From Salibacteraceae bacterium (GTDB lineage: Bacteria; Bacteroidota; Bacteroidia; Flavobacteriales_G; Salibacteraceae), in the NCBI GenBank assembly GCA_023262195.1, contig JALRDM010000289.1:1-9215 (forward strand): 9,215 bases of DNA, given 5' to 3'. Shown here in pieces: positions 1 through 6,238 of this stretch. Within the stretch, counting starts at the first letter, position 1. Each line of letters starts with the position of its first letter. The translations under genes and the position numbers were made by a program. Under the pieces are notes generated by a model that worked only from the letters and a program-made list of their open reading frames with translations, made no database searches and was not told the DNA's origin.

Positions 1-182
1 TGTTTGGGGGCGAAGGATTGTTTTTTGGAACACTCCGAGGTCCGGGCAAGGTTTGGATTCAATCGCTACCATTCTCCAGGCTCGCAGATAAAATCATCAG
101 TTCTGCACCAAAAATGGGTGGTAAACGCAAAGGTGAAGGAAGCATCTTGGGTGGCCTTGGAGACATTTTAGACGGAAATTAA
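1..182 (+). CDS. AIM24 / TIGR00266 family protein, C-terminal end (5' partial)
   Basis: The frame beginning at base 3 reads 59 residues to a TAA at 180-182; the start lies outside the window. The opening Gly-Gly-Glu-Gly-Leu-Phe-Phe run and the following [17 protein letters not shown] segment are what I recall as the C-terminal signature of the AIM24/TIGR00266 beta-sheet family. The last 20 or so residues are Gly/Lys-rich ([16 protein letters not shown]), as in the flexible tails of many members. The biochemical function of the bacterial family is unknown. The next gene starts one base after this stop, so the two are almost certainly cotranscribed. Family assignment is by motif recognition over a short fragment. 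Confidence 0.85.
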   Translation, partial: FGGEGLFFGTLRGPGKVWIQSLPFSRLADKIISSAPKMGGKRKGEGSILGGLGDILDGN

Positions 183-183
183 T

Positions 184-1056
184 ATGAAGAAATACTCATT
201 CACATTATTGGCGACTTGTTTCGCTATCATCAGCATGAGCGCTCAAAATGCAGAGGCTTATCGATTATACGCAGCAGATGGGCAGCAAGTAGCATTCTCG
301 GCAGCGACTGAAAAGCTGGCTGAGGCCGATGTGGTATTGTTTGGCGAACAACACAATAATCCTATCGACCATTGGCTTCAACTCGAATTGACCAAAGCAT
401 TGCACGAGAAGAAAGCGGTCGTGCTTGGAGCTGAAATGTTTGAATCTGACGTGCAAGTGGTTTTGAACGAGTACTTATCGGGAAAGATCAAAGAATCGCA
501 CTTGGAGAATGAGGCGAAAATCTGGCCCAATTACAAAACGGATTATGCACCATTGGTTAAATATGCCAAAGAAAATCAACTTCCCTTCATCGCCACGAAC
601 ACTCCGCGCAGATACGCCTCTTTGGTTTCAAGGAATGGCATCGAAGCACTTTCTGAACTCTCCAAAGAAGCTCACGGATTTTTACCCAAATTGCCGTATG
701 AAGTTACCCCTGATGACAAAGGATATGCGCTCATGCGCGATATGATGGGTGGAGGGCACGGCATGGGAATGAATATGGATTACCTCATCGCTGCACAAGC
801 GTTGAAAGATTATACCATGGCTCATTTTATAGCCGAAAACCTGCCAAAAGATGGATTATTCCTTCATTTCAATGGCACATTCCACTCGGACTATCGCAGT
901 GGTATTTATGGTTACCTCATGGATGAGAACAACAAGCTCAAAGTGATGACCATTTCATCGGTAGAGGCCACAGAATCCATGGATTGGGATGAGTCTTGGG
1001 CTGATCTAGGTGACTTCATTTTGGTGAAGCCATCAACCATGACTAAAACACACTAA
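184..1056 (+). CDS. ChaN-like (haem-binding uptake / Tiki-superfamily) exported protein
   Basis: This 290-residue protein has a Sec signal peptide (KK at 2-3, hydrophobic 6-18, likely cleavage after SMSA at 20). ChaN-family landmarks follow in order: FGEQHNN at 53-59, AEMFE at 83-87, ATNTPRRYASLV at 137-148, and HFNGTFHSDYRSG at 228-240 near the C-terminus. Known for the family: Campylobacter ChaN is an iron-regulated haem-binding lipoprotein, and the fold belongs to the Tiki/TraB-like superfamily of putative metalloproteases, with Glu and His of the GEQH and FH motifs at the active site. No acceptable lipobox is present (C12 follows Thr too close to the N-terminus), so it is probably soluble in the periplasm or secreted. 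A Met/Gly/His-rich loop at 184-198 stands out as a possible metal or haem contact. Start ATG lies 1 bp after the upstream stop. Family is confident; substrate is unknown. Confidence 0.88.
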   Translation: MKKYSFTLLATCFAIISMSAQNAEAYRLYAADGQQVAFSAATEKLAEADVVLFGEQHNNPIDHWLQLELTKALHEKKAVVLGAEMFESDVQVVLNEYLSGKIKESHLENEAKIWPNYKTDYAPLVKYAKENQLPFIATNTPRRYASLVSRNGIEALSELSKEAHGFLPKLPYEVTPDDKGYALMRDMMGGGHGMGMNMDYLIAAQALKDYTMAHFIAENLPKDGLFLHFNGTFHSDYRSGIYGYLMDENNKLKVMTISSVEATESMDWDESWADLGDFILVKPSTMTKTH

Positions 1057-1068
1057 ACACCTATTTCA

Positions 1069-1464
1069 ATGGAGTTGATATCGCAGCGTTTATGCATGGA
1101 AAAAGACCTAGGGATTCACGGTAATCTTTTTGGTGGAATCATGCTCTCATGGCTCGATGAGGCCGCGGCCACCATGGCTTATGAGGTATGTCGGTCACCA
1201 AACATGGTAACGCTAAAAATTGACGAGGTTCTTTTTGGAAAGCCAGTAAAAATTGGCTTTCACCTAAAAATTTATGGAGAAGTAATCCGCATCGGTAATT
1301 CCTCCATAACACTAAAAGTGGTGGCCAAAAAGCACAACGTATATAGCGGTGAGGAAACCACCGTTTGCTCTACCAATTTCACCTTTGTAAAGATTGATGA
1401 GCAAGGTGGCGCAATTCCCATTTCTGATTCCATCAAAAAAGAATACACGCATCTGTCGGATTGA
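1069..1464 (+). CDS. Acyl-CoA thioesterase, YciA-like hotdog-fold
   Basis: A 131-residue single hotdog domain. The segment GNLFGGIMLSWLDEAAA at 18-34 matches the hotdog helix and its lead-in in YciA/BFIT-type acyl-CoA thioesterases, with D30 at the position of the catalytic Asp. The FTFVKIDEQGGAIPI segment at 105-118 is the family's usual last strand. Such enzymes hydrolyse acyl-CoA to free fatty acid and CoA in the cytoplasm, usually as hexamers; the chain-length preference cannot be read here. The ATG lies 12 bp after the ChaN-like stop. The stop codon TGA overlaps the next gene's TTG start, so it sits mid-operon. Length is normal for the family. Confidence 0.9.
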   Translation: MELISQRLCMEKDLGIHGNLFGGIMLSWLDEAAATMAYEVCRSPNMVTLKIDEVLFGKPVKIGFHLKIYGEVIRIGNSSITLKVVAKKHNVYSGEETTVCSTNFTFVKIDEQGGAIPISDSIKKEYTHLSD

Positions 1465-2111
1465 TAACTGAGCATCAAATACCGGTAACCAAGTCTGCCC
1501 GCTACTTTGTATTAAAACCTGAGACTAAACCTTTAGCACTGGTGTATGCTTTGCACGGCTACAAGCAGTTAGGTCCGTATTTCATTAAGCAATTTCAGGC
1601 CTTGGCCAATCAAGGTGCGGTGGTGGTTGCGCCCGAAGGTTTATATCGATTCTATATCAACGGATACTCGGGTAGGGTAGGTGCCAGTTGGATGACCAAA
1701 GAAGACCGTGAAACCGACATTAAAGATTATCTGAATTATCTGAACGCATTTCATCAAGAAATTCAAAAAGAATACCGTGACCTCCCGCTTCATTTATTAG
1801 GATTTAGTCAGGGTGGTGCCACAGCTTGCTATTGGATTGGCGTAAGCGATATCGATTTTAAATCGTTGATTCTATATGCCTCTGTATTTCCAGACGATTT
1901 TGACTTTGAAGTGAACGGGGAACGATTGACTAAAATGAAACGCATTATTGCCTTTGGCGATAAGGATCAATTTGCCCCTGAGGAGACCATTGAAGAGAAA
2001 TTAAACTGGTTAAAGCAAAAAAAAGTGGAGCCAGAGCTGCTCCGATTCGCGGGTGGACATGAAATTATTGATGCTGTACTCCTTGATATTTGGGCGAAAG
2101 CGAATAATTAA
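1461..2111 (+). CDS. Alpha/beta-hydrolase, carboxylesterase/phospholipase-like
   Basis: A 216-residue cytoplasmic esterase-type hydrolase with no signal peptide. The oxyanion-side motif ALHGYKQ is at 30-36, the nucleophile elbow GFSQGGA at 114-120 makes S116 the nucleophile, FGDKDQFAPEE at 165-175 supplies D169, and GGHEI at 198-202 supplies H200. This order and length fit the small carboxylesterase/lysophospholipase or dienelactone-hydrolase-like group; the substrate is not predictable. The start is a TTG that overlaps the thioesterase stop by four bases (TTGA). No ATG or GTG precedes it in frame after the TGA at 1425-1427, and no ATG follows before conserved sequence, so TTG is the best start. 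It ends the operon ahead of the terminator at 2217. The pairing with a thioesterase suggests acyl-ester or thioester turnover, by context only. Confidence 0.87.
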   Translation: MITEHQIPVTKSARYFVLKPETKPLALVYALHGYKQLGPYFIKQFQALANQGAVVVAPEGLYRFYINGYSGRVGASWMTKEDRETDIKDYLNYLNAFHQEIQKEYRDLPLHLLGFSQGGATACYWIGVSDIDFKSLILYASVFPDDFDFEVNGERLTKMKRIIAFGDKDQFAPEETIEEKLNWLKQKKVEPELLRFAGGHEIIDAVLLDIWAKANN

Positions 2112-2216
2112 TTTTTTTTAAGATATGTGTTGCAACATATAAGTGGATTAAGCGTCTTACATCCTAGTTCCTTGCTACACAACTAATAGGTTAGGTTTAG
2201 TTAGTTAATAGGGTTT

Positions 2217-2256
2217 GAGGAGTGAATGATACCAAAAGTTCGCTCCTCTTTTTTTT
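2217..2256 (+). terminator. Rho-independent terminator of the AIM24-ChaN-thioesterase-hydrolase operon
   Basis: A 10-bp stem is formed by 2217-2226 (GAGGAGTGAA) and 2239-2248 (TTCGCTCCTC) with one G-U wobble, closing a 12-nt loop, and is followed directly by eight T residues at 2249-2256. It lies 105 bp beyond the hydrolase stop, so the transcript would carry a 3' untranslated region of about 105 nt. The T-tract is only on the plus-strand side, so it serves the plus-strand operon. Confidence 0.92.
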
Positions 2257-2541
2257 GTCAAAATCGAGCGATGCAGCCGAAAGCATAACTCATTAATTAG
2301 CGCGATCGTAAGCAGTTTTAATCCAATTCATAAACTCATTGTCAATTTGATCAATATCGTGAATCCAGATCTCCATTCATTTTACATTAGCACCAACTTG
2401 TTTTATCCGTACAGAAGGTAACGAATAACCGATCATAGGTCCTAAAATCGGTACGTTTCGTGTGTTGTTATAGGATTGTGTTATGGGGTTAATTTAGCCA
2501 ACCCAAACGCAAAAGCAATAGCAAGAAATGGGGTAGAGAGG
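2257..2541. other. Convergent intergenic gap without a confident gene
   Basis: About 285 bp lie between the plus-strand terminator and the stop of the minus-strand hydrolase-family gene. The only coding-like signal is a minus-strand frame from 2493 down to a TAA at 2293-2295, interrupted once by TGA at 2377-2379. An ATG immediately follows that TGA and opens a 27-residue peptide (2293-2376) beginning MEIWIHDIDQID. I recognise no family in it. It may be a decayed gene end, a tiny gene, or chance. No RNA gene or mobile element is visible. Confidence 0.5.
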
Positions 2542-3150
2542 CTATTTTACATTCAAGGCCAGCAATCGCTCGCCATCCAAGTAAGCTTCTAGTCGGTCAT
2601 TGCGCTCAACCTTGGATACGCCCGCTGGGGTGCCGGTAAAGAGCAGGTCGCCAATTTTTAGTGTAAAGTATTTGGAAACTTCGGCAATGAGTCGGTCAAC
2701 AGAGAAGAGCATGTAGTTGGTGTTGCCCTGTTGCACGGTTTCGCCATTTTTCTTCAGTTCCAAGTTCAGGTTTTGGATGTCGCGGCCGCCCAAATCAACC
2801 CACTCGCCCAGCGGGGCGCTGTGGTCAAACGCTTTGGCCTTTTCCCAAGGGAGTCCTTTCTCCTTGCATTTGGCTTGGATATCGCGCGCGGTGAAATCAA
2901 TGCCCACGGTAACTTGGTCATAGTATCGGTGTGCAAATTTTTCCTCTATGGATTTGCCGATCTTATTGATGCGCACCACCAACTCCAGCTCGTGGTGTAC
3001 TTCATCGCTGAAATCGGGCAAGAAAAAGGGGTTACGCTTCGGCAATAGGGCCGTATCCGGTTTCATGAAAATGACCGGCTCTGTAGGAACCTCGTTTTTC
3101 AATTCTTTCGCATGATCCGCGTAGTTTCTTCCGATACAAATTAGCTTCAT
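2542..3150 (-). CDS. Fumarylacetoacetate hydrolase family protein (FAHD1/YcgM-like)
   Basis: A 202-residue cytoplasmic protein covering the FAH catalytic domain alone, the usual length of the short FAHD1/YcgM branch. Visible landmarks are CIGRNYADHAKEL at 5-17; the divalent-metal ligands E54 and E56 in HHELELVVRI; D85 in GIDFTARDIQ; the lid segment KGLPWEKAKAFDHSAP at 98-113; and LLFTGTPAGVSKV at 169-181. Relatives act on small 2-oxo acids: acylpyruvate hydrolysis, oxaloacetate decarboxylation, or steps in aromatic catabolism. Nothing here fixes which; the motif set is closest to FAHD1, so an acylpyruvase or oxaloacetate decarboxylase role is the best guess. It lies 51 bp downstream of the exonuclease gene on the same strand and is probably cotranscribed with it. 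No convincing terminator was found after its stop. Confidence 0.9.
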   Translation of the reverse strand: MKLICIGRNYADHAKELKNEVPTEPVIFMKPDTALLPKRNPFFLPDFSDEVHHELELVVRINKIGKSIEEKFAHRYYDQVTVGIDFTARDIQAKCKEKGLPWEKAKAFDHSAPLGEWVDLGGRDIQNLNLELKKNGETVQQGNTNYMLFSVDRLIAEVSKYFTLKIGDLLFTGTPAGVSKVERNDRLEAYLDGERLLALNVK

Positions 3151-3180
3151 AGATAAGGTTCAATTTTCAAATCCTAAATA

Positions 3181-3194
3181 CTAGTCCCTAGTCC
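3181..3194. repeat. Two perfect tandem copies of a 7-bp unit (CTAGTCC)
   Basis: CTAGTCC occurs at 3181-3187 and again at 3188-3194 in the 51-bp gap between the exonuclease and FAH-family genes. A related string (CCTAGTTCCTTG) occurs in the 3' untranslated region near 2163-2174. Two copies of a 7-mer are weak evidence; this may be chance or the remains of a longer dispersed repeat. Confidence 0.4.
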
Positions 3195-3201
3195 TTAACT
3201 A

Positions 3202-3972
3202 CTAACTCTGCCCTTTCACCCGATCCATCACATCGCTAAACACCTTCTTCGTTGACCTCGGAAAGTCGCCATTCATTAGCCAACCGTAATAGCCAGGCTC
3301 CTTGGTAAATACATCTTCCAATGGTGTGCCTTTATGCTTTCCAAAGTTGATGCACTCTTGCTTTTCTTCGTTATAAACCACACGTCCCATAATGTCTGCC
3401 GTGTTCTGAAATTTGGAGAAGTCGCTTAAAAAGTCCACATCGTTTTCCAGCTCATCATACTTGGCTAGTTGTGCTTCCAGCACCTCATAGGTTGCTTCGA
3501 TATCGGCCGCTGCGCTGTGGGCATTTTCAATTTCTTTTCCGCAGTAAAACTTGAAGGCGGCTTTAAGCGTGCGCTGTTCCATTTTATGAAACACGTTTTG
3601 TACATCCACCATTTTGCGCTCCTGAAAATCAAACTCTATACCCACGCGAAAAAACTCTTCCACCAGCATGGGAATGTCAAACTTGTTGCTGTTGTAACCC
3701 GCCAAGTCGCAGTCAAACAAAAACTTGAATAGGGAAGGAGCGAGGTCTTTAAAGGTGGGTTCGGTGGCTACGTCTTCGTTGGATATTTCGTGAATGGAGG
3801 TAGATTCGGCACTAATGGGCATTTCGGGGTTTACCCGATGTTCGCGCATGGTGCGGCTGCCATCGGGGTTTACTTTGAGAATGGCAATTTCTACGATACG
3901 GTCAGAGCCAACACTGAGGCCGGTGGTTTCTAAATCGATAAAGGCAAGAGGGCGATGGAGGTTTAGATTCAT
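3202..3972 (-). CDS. DEDDh 3'-5' exonuclease with ExoX-like C-terminal module
   Basis: A 256-residue cytoplasmic protein. The N-terminal DnaQ-like exonuclease domain (about 8-172) has all expected acidic and His residues: D13 and E15 in FIDLETTG, D99 in SNKFDIPML, and H152 with D157 in AHSAAADIEAT, the DEDDh arrangement. A second small module at about 193-236 (GRVVYNEEKQECINFGKHKG, then PGYYGWLMNGDFP) resembles the C-terminal piece found on exodeoxyribonuclease X-type and DUF3820 proteins. Known members digest DNA or RNA 3' ends in repair or proofreading; it is not an obvious DNA polymerase III epsilon subunit because of the extra module. ATG at 3970-3972 precedes the first strand directly. 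It reads away from the YdcF-like gene and is probably first in an operon with the FAH-family gene. Confidence 0.9.
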   Translation of the reverse strand: MNLNLHRPLAFIDLETTGLSVGSDRIVEIAILKVNPDGSRTMREHRVNPEMPISAESTSIHEISNEDVATEPTFKDLAPSLFKFLFDCDLAGYNSNKFDIPMLVEEFFRVGIEFDFQERKMVDVQNVFHKMEQRTLKAAFKFYCGKEIENAHSAAADIEATYEVLEAQLAKYDELENDVDFLSDFSKFQNTADIMGRVVYNEEKQECINFGKHKGTPLEDVFTKEPGYYGWLMNGDFPRSTKKVFSDVMDRVKGQS

Positions 3973-4024
3973 GCCACGAATGTAGGTTTTGAATCAGCAT
4001 AGTATGGCTTGAGTTGATGGATCT

Positions 4025-4078
4025 GTTGTCATTTCGAGTCACCACGCCTTGGCGTGGGACGATCGAGGAATAGACAAC
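4025..4078. repeat. REP-like imperfect palindrome, 54 bp
   Basis: A long hairpin is readable by eye: GTTGTC (4025-4030) pairs with GACAAC (4073-4078), ATT (4031-4033) with AAT (4069-4071), TCGA (4034-4037) with TCGA (4063-4066), GTC (4038-4040) with GAC (4058-4060), and CCACGCC (4042-4048) with GGCGTGG (4051-4057). That gives 23 pairs with four small bulges, A4072, GG at 4067-4068, GA at 4061-4062 and A4041. The TCATTTCGAG and CGAGGAAT flanks resemble a dispersed intergenic palindrome that I recall from many Bacteroidota genomes. No T-tract follows, so a terminator is unlikely. It lies 25 bp before the ATG of the YdcF-like gene. No second copy occurs in this window. Confidence 0.72.
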
Positions 4079-4103
4079 TACATTCGCAATCTGGCCTCAT
4101 ACG

Positions 4104-4784
4104 ATGAAGCGATTGAAAACCATACTTTCTGTCATTTTAGTCAGCCTCGCAGTAATTACCTGTGCGGCTATCGCACTGGCGTTTACCAGCCTTCCATTCT
4201 GGGCGCACTACAACCTATCCATCACCGAGTCTACCATCACCGATGAACCCCAGCAGCTCATCATCTTAAGCGGTGGCGGCATGCCTAGTGGTGATGGATT
4301 GATGAAGGCTTACTATGCCGCCAAACTGATGGAAGAATTTCCTGAAATGTCCATCACCATCGCCATGCCCAACGATACGCTGGATTCCGCAGGCATAAAG
4401 AATTTTCAGATCTACGCCTTTGCGCTGGCGTCCTTTGGTATCGATACCACCAACCTCCGTTGGTTGCAAGAAGGACACAACACGCGAACGCAAGCGCTGG
4501 CTGCGGCCTCCACAAAATCAAAACCTACCATCATCCTCACCGAGCCGGTGCATACGCATCGCGCGGTGCTCGCATTTCGTAAAGTTGGATTCACCCAAAT
4601 CCGTGGCATGGCTACCCACGAAACTTCGTTGGGAGCGCTTGAACTTTCCTCCAAAACAGCGGAAGAGTATCAAGTCGAGAACCTCGATTTTCGATACAAC
4701 GTGTGGAATTACCTGAAATATGAAATCACCGTATTGCGTGAATACACTGCCATCGCCTATTATTGGATGCGTGGATGGGTTTAG
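4104..4784 (+). CDS. YdcF/SanA-like DUF218 membrane protein
   Basis: A 226-residue protein with one N-terminal transmembrane helix or uncleaved signal at about 6-28, then a DUF218 domain. Family landmarks are LIILSGGGMPSGDG at 52-65, EGHNTRTQALAA at 123-134 (the usual NT-x-x-N/Q-A turn), IILTEPVHTHRAVLAFRKVGF at 143-163 with conserved H150 and R153, and the closing REYTAIAYYWMRGW at 212-225. DUF218 proteins such as ElyC and SanA are linked to envelope integrity and cell-wall precursor handling in enterobacteria, but their chemistry is unsettled. The domain probably faces the periplasm. The leader contains the palindrome at 4025-4078. The next gene follows after 32 bp in the same direction. 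The 60-bp stretch 4501-4560 counts 33 G+C, higher than samples from neighbouring genes. Confidence 0.85.
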   Translation: MKRLKTILSVILVSLAVITCAAIALAFTSLPFWAHYNLSITESTITDEPQQLIILSGGGMPSGDGLMKAYYAAKLMEEFPEMSITIAMPNDTLDSAGIKNFQIYAFALASFGIDTTNLRWLQEGHNTRTQALAAASTKSKPTIILTEPVHTHRAVLAFRKVGFTQIRGMATHETSLGALELSSKTAEEYQVENLDFRYNVWNYLKYEITVLREYTAIAYYWMRGWV

Positions 4785-4816
4785 AATATTTCGACCGTAA
4801 TTTGCGTTCCTGATTT

Positions 4817-6229
4817 ATGGGTTTTCAATTCCATCACATTGTTCGCTTCATCATTGCCTTCGCTTTCACGCTTGGTGGAATGGTGTCTGCAAATGCACAG
4901 GAATGGTTGGGTACGGCCTTCGATAATTATACTCCATCAAACGCCATGCTGATCAATCCTTCTGCCATTGTGGATCAAAAGCCCTGGCTCGATATTCATT
5001 TAATTGGCGTTGGTGCTCACGGCACAAATAATTTGGCTTATTTGGCCAATTCACGGGTGTTGAGTTTTCAAAGTTATGGCACGCCTGGAGTAAATTTAGA
5101 CCAGCGCAATGGTTGGGCTCAACTCAACGCACAAGCCATGGGGCCATCGGCAAGTATTTCGCTGGGCAAGCATGCGTTTGGATTCCATACGCGTGTTCGG
5201 GCGGCAGGTAATTTGCATCGGTTACCAGCCGAGTATATGCAAATTCTGCTCGAAGGTAACCCGGTGGACTCGGGAGTGTTTCAAGTAAATAATATGCGTG
5301 CCAAAACCTTGACTTGGGGCGAAGTCGGCCTGACCTATGGAATGATTTTATATCAGTTTGATAAGCACTTTCTAACGGGTGGAATTACGGTTAATCGATT
5401 GATTGGACTGCAGGCAGCGAGTTTGTTTATAGATGAGGGTACCATGTTGGTAGAGAATAGTCGAGGGGAATTGCTAAGCGGAAATGGAAAGTATGCTTAT
5501 GCTCAACCTGCATTCACCATGGGTGGCGGCTGGAGCACCAGCCTTGGAATTACCTATAAGCGTATGATTGATGACGTAACAAGTTACGTGCCACATGGCA
5601 GAAATGTCGATTGCCATACCCTTCCTTACAAATGGAAACTAAGCGGTAGCGTAACTGATTTGGGTGGAGTTCGTGTAAAACGCGGAGGTCTTTATAATCG
5701 TTTTGACGACTCAGAAAATCCTGACACTTACCTCAATAGTGTTGCGTCTGGTGTTGATCCAAATTCGGTACCCCGCGATGGCGATCGCTACACAGCATGG
5801 TTACCGGTTGGTTTCAACGGGCAATTTGATTACAACTTTGAGAATGGGTTATTCCTCAATGCGTTTGTCATGCAGCGTTTGAGCTTTCCGTCATCCTATG
5901 GCCCCGACCGATCCAACCTTATTGCGGTAAGCCCTCGATATGAACGAAAATGGCTTATGGTAACCATGCCATTTTCACTTGAAAACTATCGTGACCCACA
6001 CCTAGGATTGGCTGTAAGGCTTTGGATCTTAACAGTCGGAACAGAGCATATTTTGCCCTACTTGTTTAGATCGGATGTCTATACTGCTGATGCATATGTC
6101 AATCTAAGGTTGAGGCTATACAAGGCTCCCGGTTGCAGAACCAAGCCCAGAAAAGGCATTGATGAATTTAAATTCGGTGATCTGTTTAAGCGAGGAGAAA
6201 AAGACCCAGCCGCTTGTCCTGATTGGTAA
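4817..6229 (+). CDS. DUF5723-like outer-membrane beta-barrel protein
   Basis: A 470-residue exported protein. The signal peptide covers about 1-27 (hydrophobic 11-22, cleavage likely after ANA, before QEWLG). The mature start with SNAMLINPSAIVD at 41-53 is the Asn-Pro-Ala/Ser element typical of Bacteroidota outer-membrane proteins near the DUF5723/PorV-like group. Alternating hydrophobic and aromatic strands run throughout, for example 113-128, 169-194, 234-249, 333-355, 376-388 and 423-436, fitting a barrel of roughly 12-14 strands. The function is unknown. After the last strand comes a basic tail of about 35 residues with C440 and C467, and C266 lies in a loop. The ATG directly precedes the signal peptide. 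The stop faces the stop of the next minus-strand gene across only 9 bp. Confidence 0.72.
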   Translation: MGFQFHHIVRFIIAFAFTLGGMVSANAQEWLGTAFDNYTPSNAMLINPSAIVDQKPWLDIHLIGVGAHGTNNLAYLANSRVLSFQSYGTPGVNLDQRNGWAQLNAQAMGPSASISLGKHAFGFHTRVRAAGNLHRLPAEYMQILLEGNPVDSGVFQVNNMRAKTLTWGEVGLTYGMILYQFDKHFLTGGITVNRLIGLQAASLFIDEGTMLVENSRGELLSGNGKYAYAQPAFTMGGGWSTSLGITYKRMIDDVTSYVPHGRNVDCHTLPYKWKLSGSVTDLGGVRVKRGGLYNRFDDSENPDTYLNSVASGVDPNSVPRDGDRYTAWLPVGFNGQFDYNFENGLFLNAFVMQRLSFPSSYGPDRSNLIAVSPRYERKWLMVTMPFSLENYRDPHLGLAVRLWILTVGTEHILPYLFRSDVYTADAYVNLRLRLYKAPGCRTKPRKGIDEFKFGDLFKRGEKDPAACPDW

Positions 6230-6238
6230 GATTAACGG

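Noticed and set aside
211..219. Possible lipobox (LATC) in the ChaN-like protein
   Set aside because: Thr before the Cys is atypical and the hydrophobic stretch before it is too short; an ordinary Sec cleavage near residue 20 fits better.
2188..2210. TTAGG-like, telomere-resembling tract
   Set aside because: The TTAG units are irregular and few; it is AT-rich untranslated sequence just before a terminator, not a repeat array.
2486..2504. GGGTT/AACCC inverted repeat as a terminator for the FAH-family gene
   Set aside because: The stem is only 5 bp and no T-tract follows on either strand.
2517..2546. AATAGC/GCTATT hairpin overlapping the FAH-family stop
   Set aside because: A 6-bp AT-rich stem with an 18-nt loop and an interrupted T-run is too weak to call as a terminator.
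2731..3048. 105-codon plus-strand frame opposite the FAH-family gene
   Set aside because: The minus strand carries all FAH metal-ligand motifs over the same bases; the opposite frame has no recognisable features.
4049..4246. 65-codon plus-strand frame overlapping the start of the YdcF-like gene
   Set aside because: It begins inside the palindromic element and runs in another frame of a gene with clear DUF218 motifs; it shows no family features.
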